Shown here one piece after another: positions 1 through 12,599 of a DNA stretch of 64,000 nucleotides. The position numbers were made by a program, and so were the translations under genes. Every line of letters starts with the position of its first letter. Positions within the stretch are counted from its first letter, which is position 1. The notes under the pieces are model-generated. The model was not told the DNA's origin and did not search any database. It worked only from the letters and a program-made list of their open reading frames with translations. This stretch comes from Saururus chinensis (Eukaryota > Streptophyta > Magnoliopsida > Piperales > Saururaceae), in NCBI GenBank assembly GCA_035235625.1, contig CP141142.1:18114995-18178994 (forward strand), written 5' to 3'.

Positions 1-600
1 GATATAAGGAGTTTTTTTACATTGTGTGGTTATGCGTTTTGAGCAAGTTAGTTTTAGATTTATGAATATAAAGAAGCGTGTATGTAATTTATATTATAAA
101 AAATCTTAGGTGTATTTGGTGCTAACTAGGCATGCCTTGCTAGAATATAGAGGACAAGTATGGGTGAAAGTATTTTTTATAAGTGTGCTCATTAAGATCT
201 ATTTATCTCATTCCATTTAACCTTGTTGTGATGCATGTGACTTAATTTCTAGCAATGATGACCATATACTGGTGGTATTGGATAACCAGATCTTAATTTT
301 TGGGGCGCAACTATTAGATATATGGAATTTTTTTCATTGTACATTGTGTGGTTATGTGATTTGAGTAAGTTAGGTATATATTTTGGATAATAAAGAACTG
401 TGTACGTAAGTTATATTATAAAAAATACCAAGTGTGGTTGGTACTAAGTATGCATGATGTGCTAGATACAAGGCAAGTATTGGTGAAAGTATTTTTATTA
501 GATATGCTAAGTAAGATCTATTTACCTCTATCTTTTTATTAATGTTGTGATGGATGTCAATTGATTTTCAATAATGAGGACCATATACCTAAGATTAATA
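1..600. repeat. Two tandem copies of a ~320 bp AT-rich unit
   Basis: The run around ACATTGTGTGGTTATG near position 19 recurs near 341. The downstream words follow in the same order in both copies: AAGTTAG, a TTATATTATAAAAAAT stretch, GGTGAAAGTATTTTT, AAGATCTATTTA and ATGACCATATAC. The period is about 320 bp with many differences, so the duplication is old. A third partial copy lies at about 2003-2244. No coding potential is seen, and the family is unknown. Confidence 0.7.
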
Positions 601-631
601 GAGAAAAAGAACTTAACAATAAGGGCCCAAC

Positions 632-1999
632 TGTTTTACGTTACATAGATGATGCACTGAAATAATGTTTAATTAAATATTTTTAAATTTTAAATTACAA
701 TCCTATTTTGTGTTAATTCATTGCTTATTTGGGCTATTTATGTTTTGAATAGGTTATTTAGACCTTAGTTGTTTTTACATGTTTAAATGGGCTTCAATAG
801 GATCTAAGTAGAAGAAGAAGTGAAGCCCAACTACCCAAAGCTATTTAAAAGTCAAGAATAGGTTCTTAATGATCTAAATATGCATGGAATGGTCGAACAC
901 AACCTTTTGCATGAGTTGGATTTGAGATTTGCATCAAGAAAACTAAATTCGGGAAGAAACTAGTTTGGACAGATTGACACAACCTTAGTATTTTGGTCAT
1001 ATCTTACAATATATAATTTAGATTGATATGATGCTCATGGCATTGGAAAGATGACTGTTGTGGCTACAATTAGTATTTCAAGATGAAATTCATAATATTG
1101 AAGATATTTGGGTCAAATCTGATATGCAAAGGGACAACTAGTCAACTTACCCGAGGCCAACACATGGAGAATCTTTTTATTTGTTGTGATTAATACACAT
1201 AAGGAAAGATAATGAGGCTGATTAGATAACTAAAGGAAGACTTAAAGATACTTATTTACTAAATAAATTATTAATTTATTTGATTAATTTAGAATCTAAT
1301 TATTGTTAAAGAAACAACCAATCAAGCAATCAAGGGATATGATTGAATTTTCCCGTTTAAAGCAACCCCTTCTACTCCTATAAATAGAGCGGTGGACGTG
1401 GTAGAGGCATCATTTCGTCTTCTTTGGAGATCTCTTCTCTTATTTTTCTTCTCTTCTTTTGTATTTTATTTTTAGTTTTATTGTAATGACTTTCTAAGCT
1501 TGTACTTGATGTTTAATGGCGACTTTGATTTAAGTAAGTTATTTATCATTTTAAATTGATGTTTCATATTTAAGGAGTTTATAATCTACATAATTATTTG
1601 ATGCGGCATTGAGGAAAGTCACACGAATACTTATGATTCTCTTTGATTTTATACATAATGCTTTCATATAGCAAACAATCAATTACTATTGTTCTATTTC
1701 AAAGTTCTTTAAGAGATAAATTTTCCCATTGAGATGAATTTTTATTTGATCATAATTGACTTATCATTTGAATCAAATATACATTAGAGATTTATTACAA
1801 GTGGATTTTTGATACCTTAACACATTCTCTTTGATTGTCTCTTATTTTCTATTTTACCTTCATTCTCTATTCTATTTTCTTCGTAATAGTTTTCTTTGTC
1901 ACACAAGGCTTTCCTGTGGATCAATCTTGTTTACTGTAGTTGACAAGTAAAAAATAAATCCAAATTAGACTACTTCATAGTGTTAGTTTGGACGTAACA
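632..1999 (+). mobile_element. Probable solo LTR or similar retroelement insertion, unclassified
   Basis: This block separates repeat copy 2 from copy 3 and has no counterpart in copy 1, so it is an insertion. It starts TGTTTTACGT and ends GACGTAACA, a TG...CA pair with a short imperfect inverted match. A promoter-like TATAAATAGA lies at about 1379-1388, followed by a T/C-rich stretch, as expected inside an LTR. No clean target duplication was found and there is no coding sequence. A small non-LTR element is also possible. Confidence 0.4.
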
Positions 2000-2002
2000 A
2001 CA

Positions 2003-2244
2003 ATAGATTAGGTTTTTTTTTCCTAGCATATTGTGTAATTTTGTGATTTGAAAAAGTTTGTTTTATACTTTGCAAGATAAAGTAGCGTGTATATAGTGTG
2101 TTGGCCCCACTTGTGTGTGTTGGGTGTTAATAAGTGCATGACTTTATAGATAGTAATACATGATAGGTATGGTTGAAAATTTTTTTGCTTGCTATGCTAA
2201 GTTATGGCTTTTTACCTTATTGTTTTCATCTAGGTTTGTGGTAT
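2003..2244. repeat. Third, partial copy of the ~320 bp unit
   Basis: It shares with copies 1 and 2 the words ATTGTGTAATTTTGTGATTTG, AAAGTAGCGTGTATAT and GGTTGAAAAT, then stops at the CACTA end at 2245. Sequence just after the other CACTA end (22521 on) can be aligned weakly to the expected rest of the unit, which would make this unit the target of the CACTA insertion. Confidence 0.5.
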
Positions 2245-2257
2245 CACTATAAAAAAT

Positions 2258-2720
2258 GCTCAACAACGATGGACCATTAGTAACAGCCATCACCAATAAT
2301 ATATGTGAATCCTAAAGCATTTAGTTGTCACTATTATACATTATCTAATGAGTGTACTTGGTGCCCTTTTTGCCCAACAACAAATTTTTTTTATGGCTTT
2401 AGCTATCGCTAATGATAACCAATTGCGATGGCTTACATCTTTCGACATTGGTATAAAGCGTCAGTGACGACTCACGACATTGTAGATGATCAACATTAGC
2501 AACGACTAAACAAAGTTGTTGCTGACGATTTCACTCCACCAAATTAATTTCCCTTGCATCTTCTCTCCTGCGACAGATTACTATAGCCATTTCTAATGAT
2601 AACCAATAGTGATAGCTTATAGTTTTAGCCTTATGTAATAAAGCATTTGCAACAGCCCAACCATCATAGATTATAACATTAGTGACTGTTAAACAAAGCC
2701 ATTGCTGATAAATTTGTTCT
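2258..2720. repeat. CACTA left subterminal repeats
   Basis: Many short direct and inverted copies of words such as AACGATGG, GCTATCGCTAATG, TAGTGACTG and CAACAGCC occur here. They match the style of the array at 22040-22520. In CACTA elements such arrays bind the TNP1-type protein. Confidence 0.6.
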
Positions 2721-2749
2721 CACCCAATTAATTTCCCTTCACCTCTTCT

Positions 2750-3318
2750 CTCTCCTAGCCCAAATTTCTCTCCCCCACTTGTCTCCCCTGCCCCAATTTC
2801 ACAGACGGTTTCTCTTCCCTAGACGGTTTCTCTTCCCTGTACTTTTTCCCTCCCCTCCCCTCCTTCCCCCGCCAAAATCTCTTTCATGCAAAAAGGTTCC
2901 ATCCCATCTCCCTCATCTTCTCCTTTCTCCTCCACCTGCCTTTCGACTCCTCATCTTTCAGCTTGGGACCGATTGCAGCAGGGTTCTGGCAGTTGATTCG
3001 GCATAGCAGGGAGGGCTAATCGGGTGGCTCCAGCTCACATGATTTTCCCATGCCCAACTAGAGTTTGTCTATTCATCAACCTCACACAAGTTCTATCCTC
3101 TGTCGTTTGCAAATTCACTGTTTCTTTTGTGATTGTAGTTTTAGATTGTCAAGCTGATTCCTTTTCTTGGCAATCGCAACAATGGTATTGGCGAATAGTG
3201 AGGCTTAAATTGTCGGGGCTGAAATTGTCTTTTGTTTTCCTTGATAAGGTAAAATTGAAACATATCTCACAATTATTTCGATTTGTTTGCTTTCTTCTTG
3301 CGGTCCTCATTTTATAGT
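2750..3318 (+). other. C/T-rich segment inside the CACTA, no recognised gene
   Basis: A pyrimidine-rich stretch (2760-2960) contains a short direct repeat of AGACGGTTTCTCTTCCCT and is followed by ordinary AT-rich sequence. It resembles the 5' leader of a plant gene and could be a captured gene start or part of the CACTA's own leader. Short open frames of 75 and 97 codons match no family I know. Confidence 0.3.
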
Positions 3319-4482
3319 TGATCATTTATAATTAAACCCTTTGTAAGTGTACTAGGTAATTATACTAGGATAAGTATTTAAGGGTTGTCAAACCTTAGGA
3401 ATTGATTCATTAATTACTAAATCTAAGAAAAGAATTTGTTGATTGAAAACTAAAAGAACTTAACCTCAAATTTAACAAAGAAAATAAGCAACTAGACTAA
3501 AAGGAAGAGATCAATATAATAAAAATTACTTAGAAAATTGAATCCACTATATAACTATAACAATTCCTTAACCTTTAATCTAAATCTAGTGTGAATATAA
3601 ACAAGTATTCTCAGCTACAAGCTAGAATTACTTTAGAAAGAATCATTAATTAAATCCACAACATGAAGTATCTTTGACAATCACAAATCTTCTACACTAA
3701 ACTAAACTGTAGGCATGACTCATCTAATCTTAATATAAGTCATCCAATTCATTGATCATATCTATTGTATTAATCTCATCTAAATCACAGAAATAAAAAT
3801 CAATGTAAATATTAAAACCACATCAATCTATCATCTAAAAGATAATAAATCAACATATAATTGAATATACTTGAAAAACTCTTCTATTAAAAAGGAAATC
3901 CTTGTTATAAAATTGTCATTAATCATAAATAAGATTTACATTAAAAAAAAAAAATTTGAAACTTATCTATAGTTTCATCAACTTGTAAGTAAAAAAAATT
4001 CTAGCCTTGCATGGTAAAAGATGGCTCTTAAATCTCTATTGAAAGCTTTGAATGCTCCTCCATCTTCTTCTCCATTTTTTCTTAAGAAAATCTATTGAAA
4101 TTCCACAATTTCAAGCCATATATGGCCTTATAAAGGCATAAGAATCATAAGAGGAAGTCTAATAAGAAAAGAATTCAAAAGTGGCTCAAAATAGGAAACA
4201 CCACATTGAGCCTTTCAAACACCTTGCATGCCCGTTCAAACGGCAAAACTATTTCTAGTTTTTTTTTTCAAAATCATGTTTAGCCGTTCGATCGTCCCTA
4301 CATGTCATTCAAACAGAAATGAAGAAACCGCACAAAAATAACACAAGTTAAACAATTTACTTCAAAGCATTATACAAGTTTTTCCTAACCTAATTCATAA
4401 TATTTAAGCTATATTAACTCTTAAATAAGAAGAGAAAATTGAATAATTAAGGGTAAAACAATGTACAAAAATTTACTTATCA
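3319..4482 (-). repeat. 3' LTR of the Athila-like element
   Basis: On the minus strand it runs TGATAAGTAA...AAATGATCA, 1164 bp. It sits directly beside the polypurine tract. Two relatives of this LTR occur at 23872-28986 and 32048-33489, sharing the word AAACCCTTTGCAAGTGT and the following ~100 bp. Confidence 0.8.
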
Positions 4483-4499
4483 AATTCCCCCAAACCTAT

Positions 4500-6100
4500 A
4501 TTTTGCTAGTCCTCTAGCAAAAGAAAATAAACTAAAACAACTAATATAGAAAAATAAATAAATATCACTTTCGTAGGGAATCACAATTGCATCTTGTGAG
4601 GGTTTGTAGCAATGATACCCACAAACATCTAAGCCTAAAATATAAATAAAACAAAATAAGAAAACAAAAATTTTAAAAATAATATCCTCTTAAAAACACA
4701 TAACTATTTTTAAAAAGAACTTACCATTATTACTTGTCACATGTAAATAATTTTGATTTGATCACTTTCTAGTAATGAATCATCCATTTTATAACCTCAT
4801 CATGGAAATAATTGTGCAACTGCATATATACATTTCAAAAACATCAAGCTTAAAAACTTATAGTCATACAATTTCTTTCTTTATTAACAAGCATATCTTA
4901 TGTGACAATCTTTCATTATTAACATCTCATAATAAAACCTTATGTAATGACCTTCAAATTTCGATTAAATTCATAGAGTAGGAGCACAATATACCTCAAA
5001 ATATAACTCGTGCAATACTTAGTTTTATTAAGCTTTCCAAATAGTCAATGTAATAAACATTAAACAAGTGTCCCCAATCGAATTGGCTCAAGGCACTATG
5101 TGCTGAAACACTCATTCAGCTTAATAACTCGAACTATAAAGGCTATGAACCAAGAAAGTCATAAAAGAATCTATTTCAACTTTTTACCTTTTGATGTGAA
5201 CCACTATACTTACCCAGGTACAAGGCCTGGTTTCTCAGTGCCAAGACAAACATTTTTTTTTCATCATCATTTTTTTTCAATCAATCTATTTTTTCATCAT
5301 TTTTTTATTATACACTTATCCCATTTTTTTAAATAATAGCCGAGCATAAAGAACTATCATAAAACATTAAAAATTACTCAATTGCCATGTTTTCAAAAAT
5401 ATGTTTAGTTAAAGATATCCCACTAAGATTACAAGTAATAAATCATAAAATTATATTCCTACAAGTTGCAAGTGTGTGAAATGTGATTAAAAAATATAAG
5501 CATAATTTTCCAAGATAAAGAAAATAGAACAAAAAGTGTTTCACTCAATTACATGAACTTTCTACGTGAAATTAATCTCTTTAAAAATAGACATTTGCTT
5601 TTATTAAAAAATAAGCAAAAAAAAACAAGATAAAAAAATCTTGATAGAAATATCAAAAAAATACTCTAAAACATCCTAAAAGAAAATTAAGAAATAAAAA
5701 TTTGAAAGAAAATATCGTTCTACACCCCCAAACCTAAATTGAACATTGTCCTCAATGTTAAAGAAAATATATACTACAATGATAAGAATAAGTAAGAGAG
5801 GGAAAGAAAGATATCACTTGAGAGTAAAACTAATCCACTAATTTGAAAGTGAAGTACATAGGAGTGAGAAAGCATGAGAAACATACATGTAAGGAGCATT
5901 TCCCCAAACCTAAAGTACCAAACTCCTAGAAAAAGGATAACAACCACAAACCAAAGAAAATAAAATATAAAAAAAGAGAAAAGTAACCCCTCCATAGCTA
6001 AGCGTCAACATCATCACAATGATCCTTATTAGTAGAACTCCCGTCGCCATCATTAGCAGTTGCTACAGCTGATTGGCCATGAATCAAATCAGCCAATTTC
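4500..6100 (-). other. Athila-like 3' non-coding region
   Basis: This is AT-rich sequence between the polypurine tract and the third ORF region of the fossil. I see no gene in it. Short open frames here (4775-4981, 5100-5336, 5774-5995) look like chance. Confidence 0.5.
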
Positions 6101-9100
6101 TATACAAGTTCCCTGATCTCAGTCACTGAGTGTCTATTGTGCAGTCAGCCACGTCTGAAGTTGTGCCTGAGAAGAATCGATACGTGCTCAAAGGCAATGC
6201 TCCATCTAAAGGAAATAGTCATCAACAAAAGAATGTGGTGGAATGTGTTGCTCAGCTACGATGTCTGGTGCACCCTCTACGGCTGGCTCCTCCTCATCCT
6301 TCTCTTCTAATGCTGGTTGAGGTGGGCAATGCGTGACCATTCGGTTTAGGGTTGCCTGGGGAATGACCCCCTAATATGTAACTCGTGGGTGTATATGAAG
6401 AAAATCCAACCGAATGTAATTAGAAATCTGCTCCAAGATGAACGGATCAGCTAATCAGGTGTCCATTGGTCTAGATACTATATCCGCCATCCGTGCGAAG
6501 ACAAATTAGGGGAAGTCAAAATGAATCTGCTTTGCACGACCTAGAACAAACATAAGGTGGGCTAAGGTGTAATCTACCTTTTCATGACAATAGAACCATA
6601 TGTCATACTCCAATATCATTTATGCAAAATGATAGTCCCGCATCATCAGTTTAGCTAGCAATCTATATGTGAGGGATGGGCCTCGCTCCTGCCCCATAAG
6701 AGTCCCCGGGATAGTAAAATCATCGGGGAACTCAAACTCAGCAAAGGAGGGAAAGGTGAAGATGGAGCGTGTGAGACCCATCACCATAGCTATAAGATCT
6801 AGGGTGATAGTGATTGTAATGGATCCAATGATGCTGATAATATACCCTGCTTATCAAGAAAGGCTGATGCATAAAAAGATTGCACCTACTCATGTGCACG
6901 CAAGTGTCAGGACCTTGATCTGTGAGAAAAAAGGAGTGTCAATCCTCTCGCTCCATAAGCCATGACTAGGCGACAATAATGGTGGGAACAAACTCTACAT
7001 GTCACTCGTAAACAATAGCACAAAGAGTAGATCGGCAGTGGTGGTAGTAGAAGATGAAGTACGTGAGGTAGAAGCGGCGCCCTTCCTCTTCTTTGGGGCT
7101 TTAGAACCAGAACCGCATGCCATGGATCTGCAAAAAGCTTAGAAAGAAGTGCTAAAAGTGTTTTGGTTGTGAATGAAAAAACATAAATATTTTTTGCACT
7201 CCCAATAATGTCAATTTACAAAAATACCCCCAAAAAAAGATGAACAAAAATATCCCAAATCAAAGTATAATATGTACAAGTAAATAATAAAGCATATTTA
7301 ATAAAGCAAGTATAGATAAACTGATTCACTAAAGCCTCAAAAATTGAAATTTTCACAAAAATAATGTGTGATGAAAATTTTTAAATTGACCATGCACAAT
7401 GCATCATTTATTCAATCAAACTAGACTAAATCATAAATATAGAGTACATAAGTCAATTCTAACAAATTTCCACAAAATATTACATCTCATTTGGCTAAAA
7501 ATTAAAAGAGAAATTAATGAAAACAAAATATCGGAGGGGAGGGAGGATTTTGGACATAAAAATCTCGCTGGACAAAGTACGGAACATGGCGGAAAAGAGG
7601 GAGACGGAGCAAAGGAAAATGCGGTTGTCGGCCGAACTAGTTGGTGCACTTGTTTTAACAGATGACCCGACTGTACAAATGGCCCACCGTGTAGTTCGAT
7701 CGGGCTAGTCAACCGATTGAATGACTTAACATGTGTTTTTTTAAGGAATAAATGTTTAGTTAGGTAACTACATCATCTAAATCTAATTAATCAAATACAT
7801 GGAGCAACTAGAGTAAATTGAAACTAAAAAAATAAACACAAGAAAAATAAGGGTTGCCTCTTGAGAAGCGCTAAGTTTAACGTCTTTAGCAAGATGGTGT
7901 GTAGTCCCTTAATGTATTAGTTGATCAATCAAATCAATGGAGTCAATGTCACCCCTTTCGATATCTCTTTTGATGATGAGCTTAAGTCTCTAACCATTAA
8001 CTTTGAAAATCTGATTATCATGTGGTAAGAGATTTCAACAGCTCCATGAGGGAAAGCTTGGGTAACGACATTGAGCCATCCCAGCAAGAGCTAAGCTTAC
8101 CTTGGTAGAGGTGTAATTTAGGATTAAAGACCCAAACATTCTAGTTAGGTTCAAAAACTTTTGATGGATAAAGCAATCATGTAAAGCCTTCATCCTTTGT
8201 TTATATAATTTGCCACTCTCGTAAGCTTCATGGCACATCTCTTCCAATTCATTAAGTTAGAGTTTGTGGTGGGAACCGGCATTGTCCATATTGAAATTAA
8301 ATGATTTAATGGCCCAAAAAGCACAGTGCTACAACTCAATGGGTATGTCACATGCCTTACCGTAAACATGACGATAATGGGACATGCCAATGGGAGCTTT
8401 ATAAGAAGTCCAATATGCCCAAAAGGCATCATTAAGATGCATGAACTAGTCTTTTCTATCTAGGTGCACCGTTTTCTCATAAAATTTCTTAATCTCATGA
8501 TTGGACACCTCTACTTGACCACAAGTCTGAAGATGGTAGTGGTGGCAACTTTATGTCTCAACATATTTTTGAAAAAGAGCTTCAAAAGAACGGTTACAAA
8601 AGAGGCTACCCCATCGCTAATAATTGCACTAGGTGTACCAAACTGACAAAAAATATGTTCCTTAAGAAATTTTGCCACAACCTTATGATCATTGCTTTTC
8701 ATCACTATGGCTTCAATCCATTTGGAGACCTAATCGACGGTGACCAAAATATAAGTGTAGGCAAAGGAGGGTGGAAATGGACCCCAGAAAATGATTCCCA
8801 AACAAAAATTTAAACAATGAGGATGGGTTGGAGAGGCATCATGTATCTCAAAGAAAGAGCCCCTAGACGCTGGCATCAATTGCAAGACTTACAAAACTTA
8901 TGAGCATCCCTAAACAAGGTGGGCCAGTAAAATTCACTTTGATGAATGTTAGCAGTTGTTTTCTTTCCCCAAAAATGATTGTCATAAGCGTGAGAGTGAC
9001 AAAATGTGAGAATATTGTGGAATTCACTATTGGGCACACATTGGCGGATAATTTGGTTAGAACAAAACTTATAAAGATCGGGCTCGTCCCAATAATAGCG

Positions 9101-11539
9101 CTTAACCTGTGAAAAGAATAAATCATTGTCTTGTTTAGTCCAATTAGAGGGAATGCGACCCACGACAATATAATTAACAATGGGGAAACAAGGGGGGTGA
9201 AGTGGTAGAGACAACAAAGAGTTGCTCATCAGGGAAAAAGAATCATGAAGTGGTTTAGGGTTGGAAGGTTCCTCAAGTAAGATCCTAGACAAAAGATCTT
9301 CCACGACATTCTCAAGACACTTCTTGTCCATAATTTCATAGTCGAACTCTTGAAGGAGCATAGTCCAATGGATGAACTTAGGTTTGGTCTCCTTCTTAGA
9401 AAGAAGGTAGTGTAAGGTTGCATGGTCAGAAAAGATAATGAATTTGGACCCTAAAAGGTATGATCAAAATTTATCAAGGGCACAAACAATAGTTACAAGT
9501 TCTTTTCAGTGGTGGTATAGTTCTATTGGGCATTAGAAAGGGTCTTACTAGCATAATAAATGACATGGGAGACTTTGTTCACTCTTTGGCCAAGGACTGC
9601 GCCCACAGCATAGTCAGAGACATCACACATATTCTCAAAGGGTAGGGAGTAGTCCAGGGGCTTAATGATGGGGGTGGTAAAGAGGAGTGTATGAAGTTTG
9701 GTGAACACTTTCATATAGGCATCATTAAAATCAAAAGGTACATCCTAAGTAAAAAAATGACACAATGACCGAGAAATTTTACTAAAGTCCTTAATGAATC
9801 TCCTATAGAAACTACCATTGCCAAGATAGGAATGAACTTATCTTATCATAGTGGGGGGAGACAGGTTAGCTAGAAGGTCAACTTTGGCCTTGTCTACTTC
9901 AATACCACATTTGAAAACAACATGACCTAAAAACAATGCCCTCTTAAACCATAAATGAGTCTTCTCCCAACTAAAAAACCAAATTAGTCTCCTCACAGTG
10001 TTTTTAAGCGCAAGTGATAAATTACGGAGACACTCATCAAACAAAGCACCGAAAATAGAAAAATTGTCCATAAAAACTTCCAAAATTTTATCGAACATAT
10101 CAAAAAATGTGGACATCATGCAACGTTGAAACATAGCAGGAGCATTACACAAAGCAAATGGTATATGGCTATAAGAAAATATACCAAATGGACAAGTGAA
10201 GGGTCTTCTCCTGATCCCTCGAAAATATAGGTACTTGATTATACCCTGAGTAGCCATCTAGAAAACAATAGATGTCTTGACCTGCTAGTTTCTCTATGAT
10301 TTGATTAATGAATTTCAAGGGAAAATGGTCCTTTTGGGTCATGCAAGTCAACTTCCAATAGTCTATACACTCTCTCTACTCAGTGGTTTCCCAAGTAGGG
10401 ATTAACTATTTTGACGAATTTGGCTTAACAGTGATTCCAGACTTCTTGGGAACAACCTAGGTAGGACTCACCCACTTACTATTAGAGGTAGGGCATATGA
10501 TACACGCATCTAAAAGCTTGACCACCTCCTTCATGACTACCTCCCGCATATTAGGGTTCAACCTCTGTTGTTCTTCTCTCGAGGGTTAGGCATTGTCCTC
10601 TAGGTGGATTCTATGCATTCAAATGGATGGGTCACTCCACCTACGGTCAGCTATTATCCATCCTATGGCTCTCCTTTGTGTGACAAGAGTGGTAAGCAGT
10701 TTACTGTCTTGGTCACTAGTCAAGCAAGGGGAAATAATTACTTGGAGATTAACCTTGGGTCTCAAGAGACTATACATGAGAGAGCTGGGTAATTTCTTCA
10801 ACTCAAGCTTAGGCGGAGACTCTATGGAGGGTTTAGGAGGTGGGCTAGCCGAGATAGGCAGGGGCCCGGCCTTGAGCCTCCAAGAAGAAGACTCAATGAC
10901 ACTAACTACTAGTTGGTTGTGGGCCTCTCCTAAAGATGGTACACCAGTGGACTCCTCTAACTAAGGGTTTAGTAAAGTCATTTTAAGCGCATCTCTCATT
11001 AGGGTAAGGTGGAGGGCTTCGTTAACTAAGTCATCTAAATGGTCAACCATTAAACATTCAAAGAGTTACACTCAACAGGTGGTTGGTTAGATGCATGAAA
11101 CACATTAAGCCTCACCTTCTGGTTCCCAAAAGACATCTCCATCACCCGTGTTCAACAATTGATACAAGCATTGGCAATGACAAGGAAGAGGTGACCTAAA
11201 ATGATGGGGATTTGGTGTTTAGAATTGAATACAAGTTCCATATCTAAGACAAAGAAGTCAACATGAAAGAAGAATTAGTCAACATCAACTAAGACATCTT
11301 CAATGACTCCCTTAGATTTACGCACAAAATGGTCGACTAACTAAAAAGTAACTGACATGGACTGCAAATCTCCTAAACCTAATTGCTCATACATCAAGTA
11401 AGGGAGTAGATTAATGCTAGCAACAAGATCAAGGAGGGCTTTATAGATGGGGTGATTGCCTATGACACAAGAAAAAGTGGGCACTCCATGGCCCTTATGC
11501 CACAACCTAGATTTTTTAAAACACATTTTTAAATATAAA

Positions 11540-11990
11540 ACAAACATGTGTTAATTTATGAATTTTTTTTTAAAAATCAAATTAGCCGACTAAATATCTG
11601 GGTCATAATCATTGGGGTTCGTAAATGCGGATAGCAAATCATATCATAAGAGTATCCAAAAATCCACAAATAAGTAAACAATCCAACTAAGTGCAACTCT
11701 TACTTCTGTCTGGAAATAAGCAACTAATCAAAGTTGGCTCTCACACCATTATTACAATCAATTAAAATGTACTAAAATAATGAAACAAAATCCTACTAAA
11801 GCTAAGTGGTCCTCAATCTGAAAGTCGGGTCCCAATCCCGCTAATACTCACCAGAAGATCCTGCAAAACCAGGTCACTGAGTATACTAATACCCAGTAGG
11901 AAAGCTGAATGATATGAATGCAAGAGGTTATAACATTTTATGCAAGTCTGTTAGGTTTCTACTTGAACTAATTATCAAATCAATTCCTAT
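11540..11990 (-). mobile_element. Retroelement fragment inside the Athila-like gag region
   Basis: The segment interrupts the gag/protease region. On the minus strand it has wording typical of the large Ty3-type LTRs in this window, for example ACTCAGTGACCTGGTTTTGC. No terminal repeats or target duplication could be fixed, so the borders are approximate. Confidence 0.4.
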
Positions 11991-12599
11991 TATAATTCCC
12001 CATCACTTTCTAAAGAACTATTCAGTGGGAAGTTGGGAAAAAGTGGTTATGGCCTTTCTCATTTCATTGGTCTTGCCTACGGGGAAGTAGTTTTTAAGGA
12101 ACTCTTGTTGCATTTTGGCCCATGTTGTGATGGTGTCTGGTTCTAATAAGTGGAGTCATTCTTTAGCCTTATATTTAATGTGAAAGGGGAAGTCAAAGTC
12201 TGACAGCCTCATTGGTCAAGTTAGAGTGCTTAAAAGTTGTGAAGAGTTCCAAGAAGTCATCTAGGGACCTATATGGGTTTTCATTGTTCAGCCAAGAGGG
12301 GATTATTTGAATGACATTGAGCTTAATTTCATAATTTTGAGCGGCGACTATTGGCAACCTAATACATGAAGGAGAAGTGTCATGGGAGTGTAATACTCCC
12401 TTAAAGCTTTGAGAGGTGCATCTACTAATTGATGTTCAGCCATGACAATGGGAGTAGTGGTAAAAGTGGTGGAATTGGTCAAAGAGTGTGTAGGGATGAA
12501 AGTTGAGGGCAACTTAGATCTCCTAGGTGTCCGCTAGGGTTTAGAGTCAAGTGATACTAATAGGAGGAGTAAGGAGAGATGACCACGCATACATCACAA

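Larger units (their letters stand above)
3319..12560 (-). mobile_element. Athila-like Ty3/gypsy LTR retroelement fossil
   Basis: This is a retroelement read on the minus strand. In plus-strand order it holds: one LTR (3319-4482); a polypurine tract complement (4483-4497, minus GGTTTGGGGGAATT) beside it; a third ORF region after pol (about 6100-7135), as in Athila elements; integrase (about 8000-9180); RNase H (about 9230-9715); reverse transcriptase (about 9838-10440, with FLDGYSGYNQVPI and FALCNAPAMFQRCMM); aspartic protease (about 11340-11550); and gag (to about 12560). The RT and integrase wording is typical of the Athila clade. Only the 3' LTR is recognised in place. The copy is clearly broken, with many breaks, and old. 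A foreign segment sits at about 11540-11990. Confidence 0.8.

Noticed and set aside
3024-3317. 97-codon open frame
   Set aside because: No recognisable domain and ordinary composition; it ends exactly at the Athila-like LTR border. Support is too weak for a gene.
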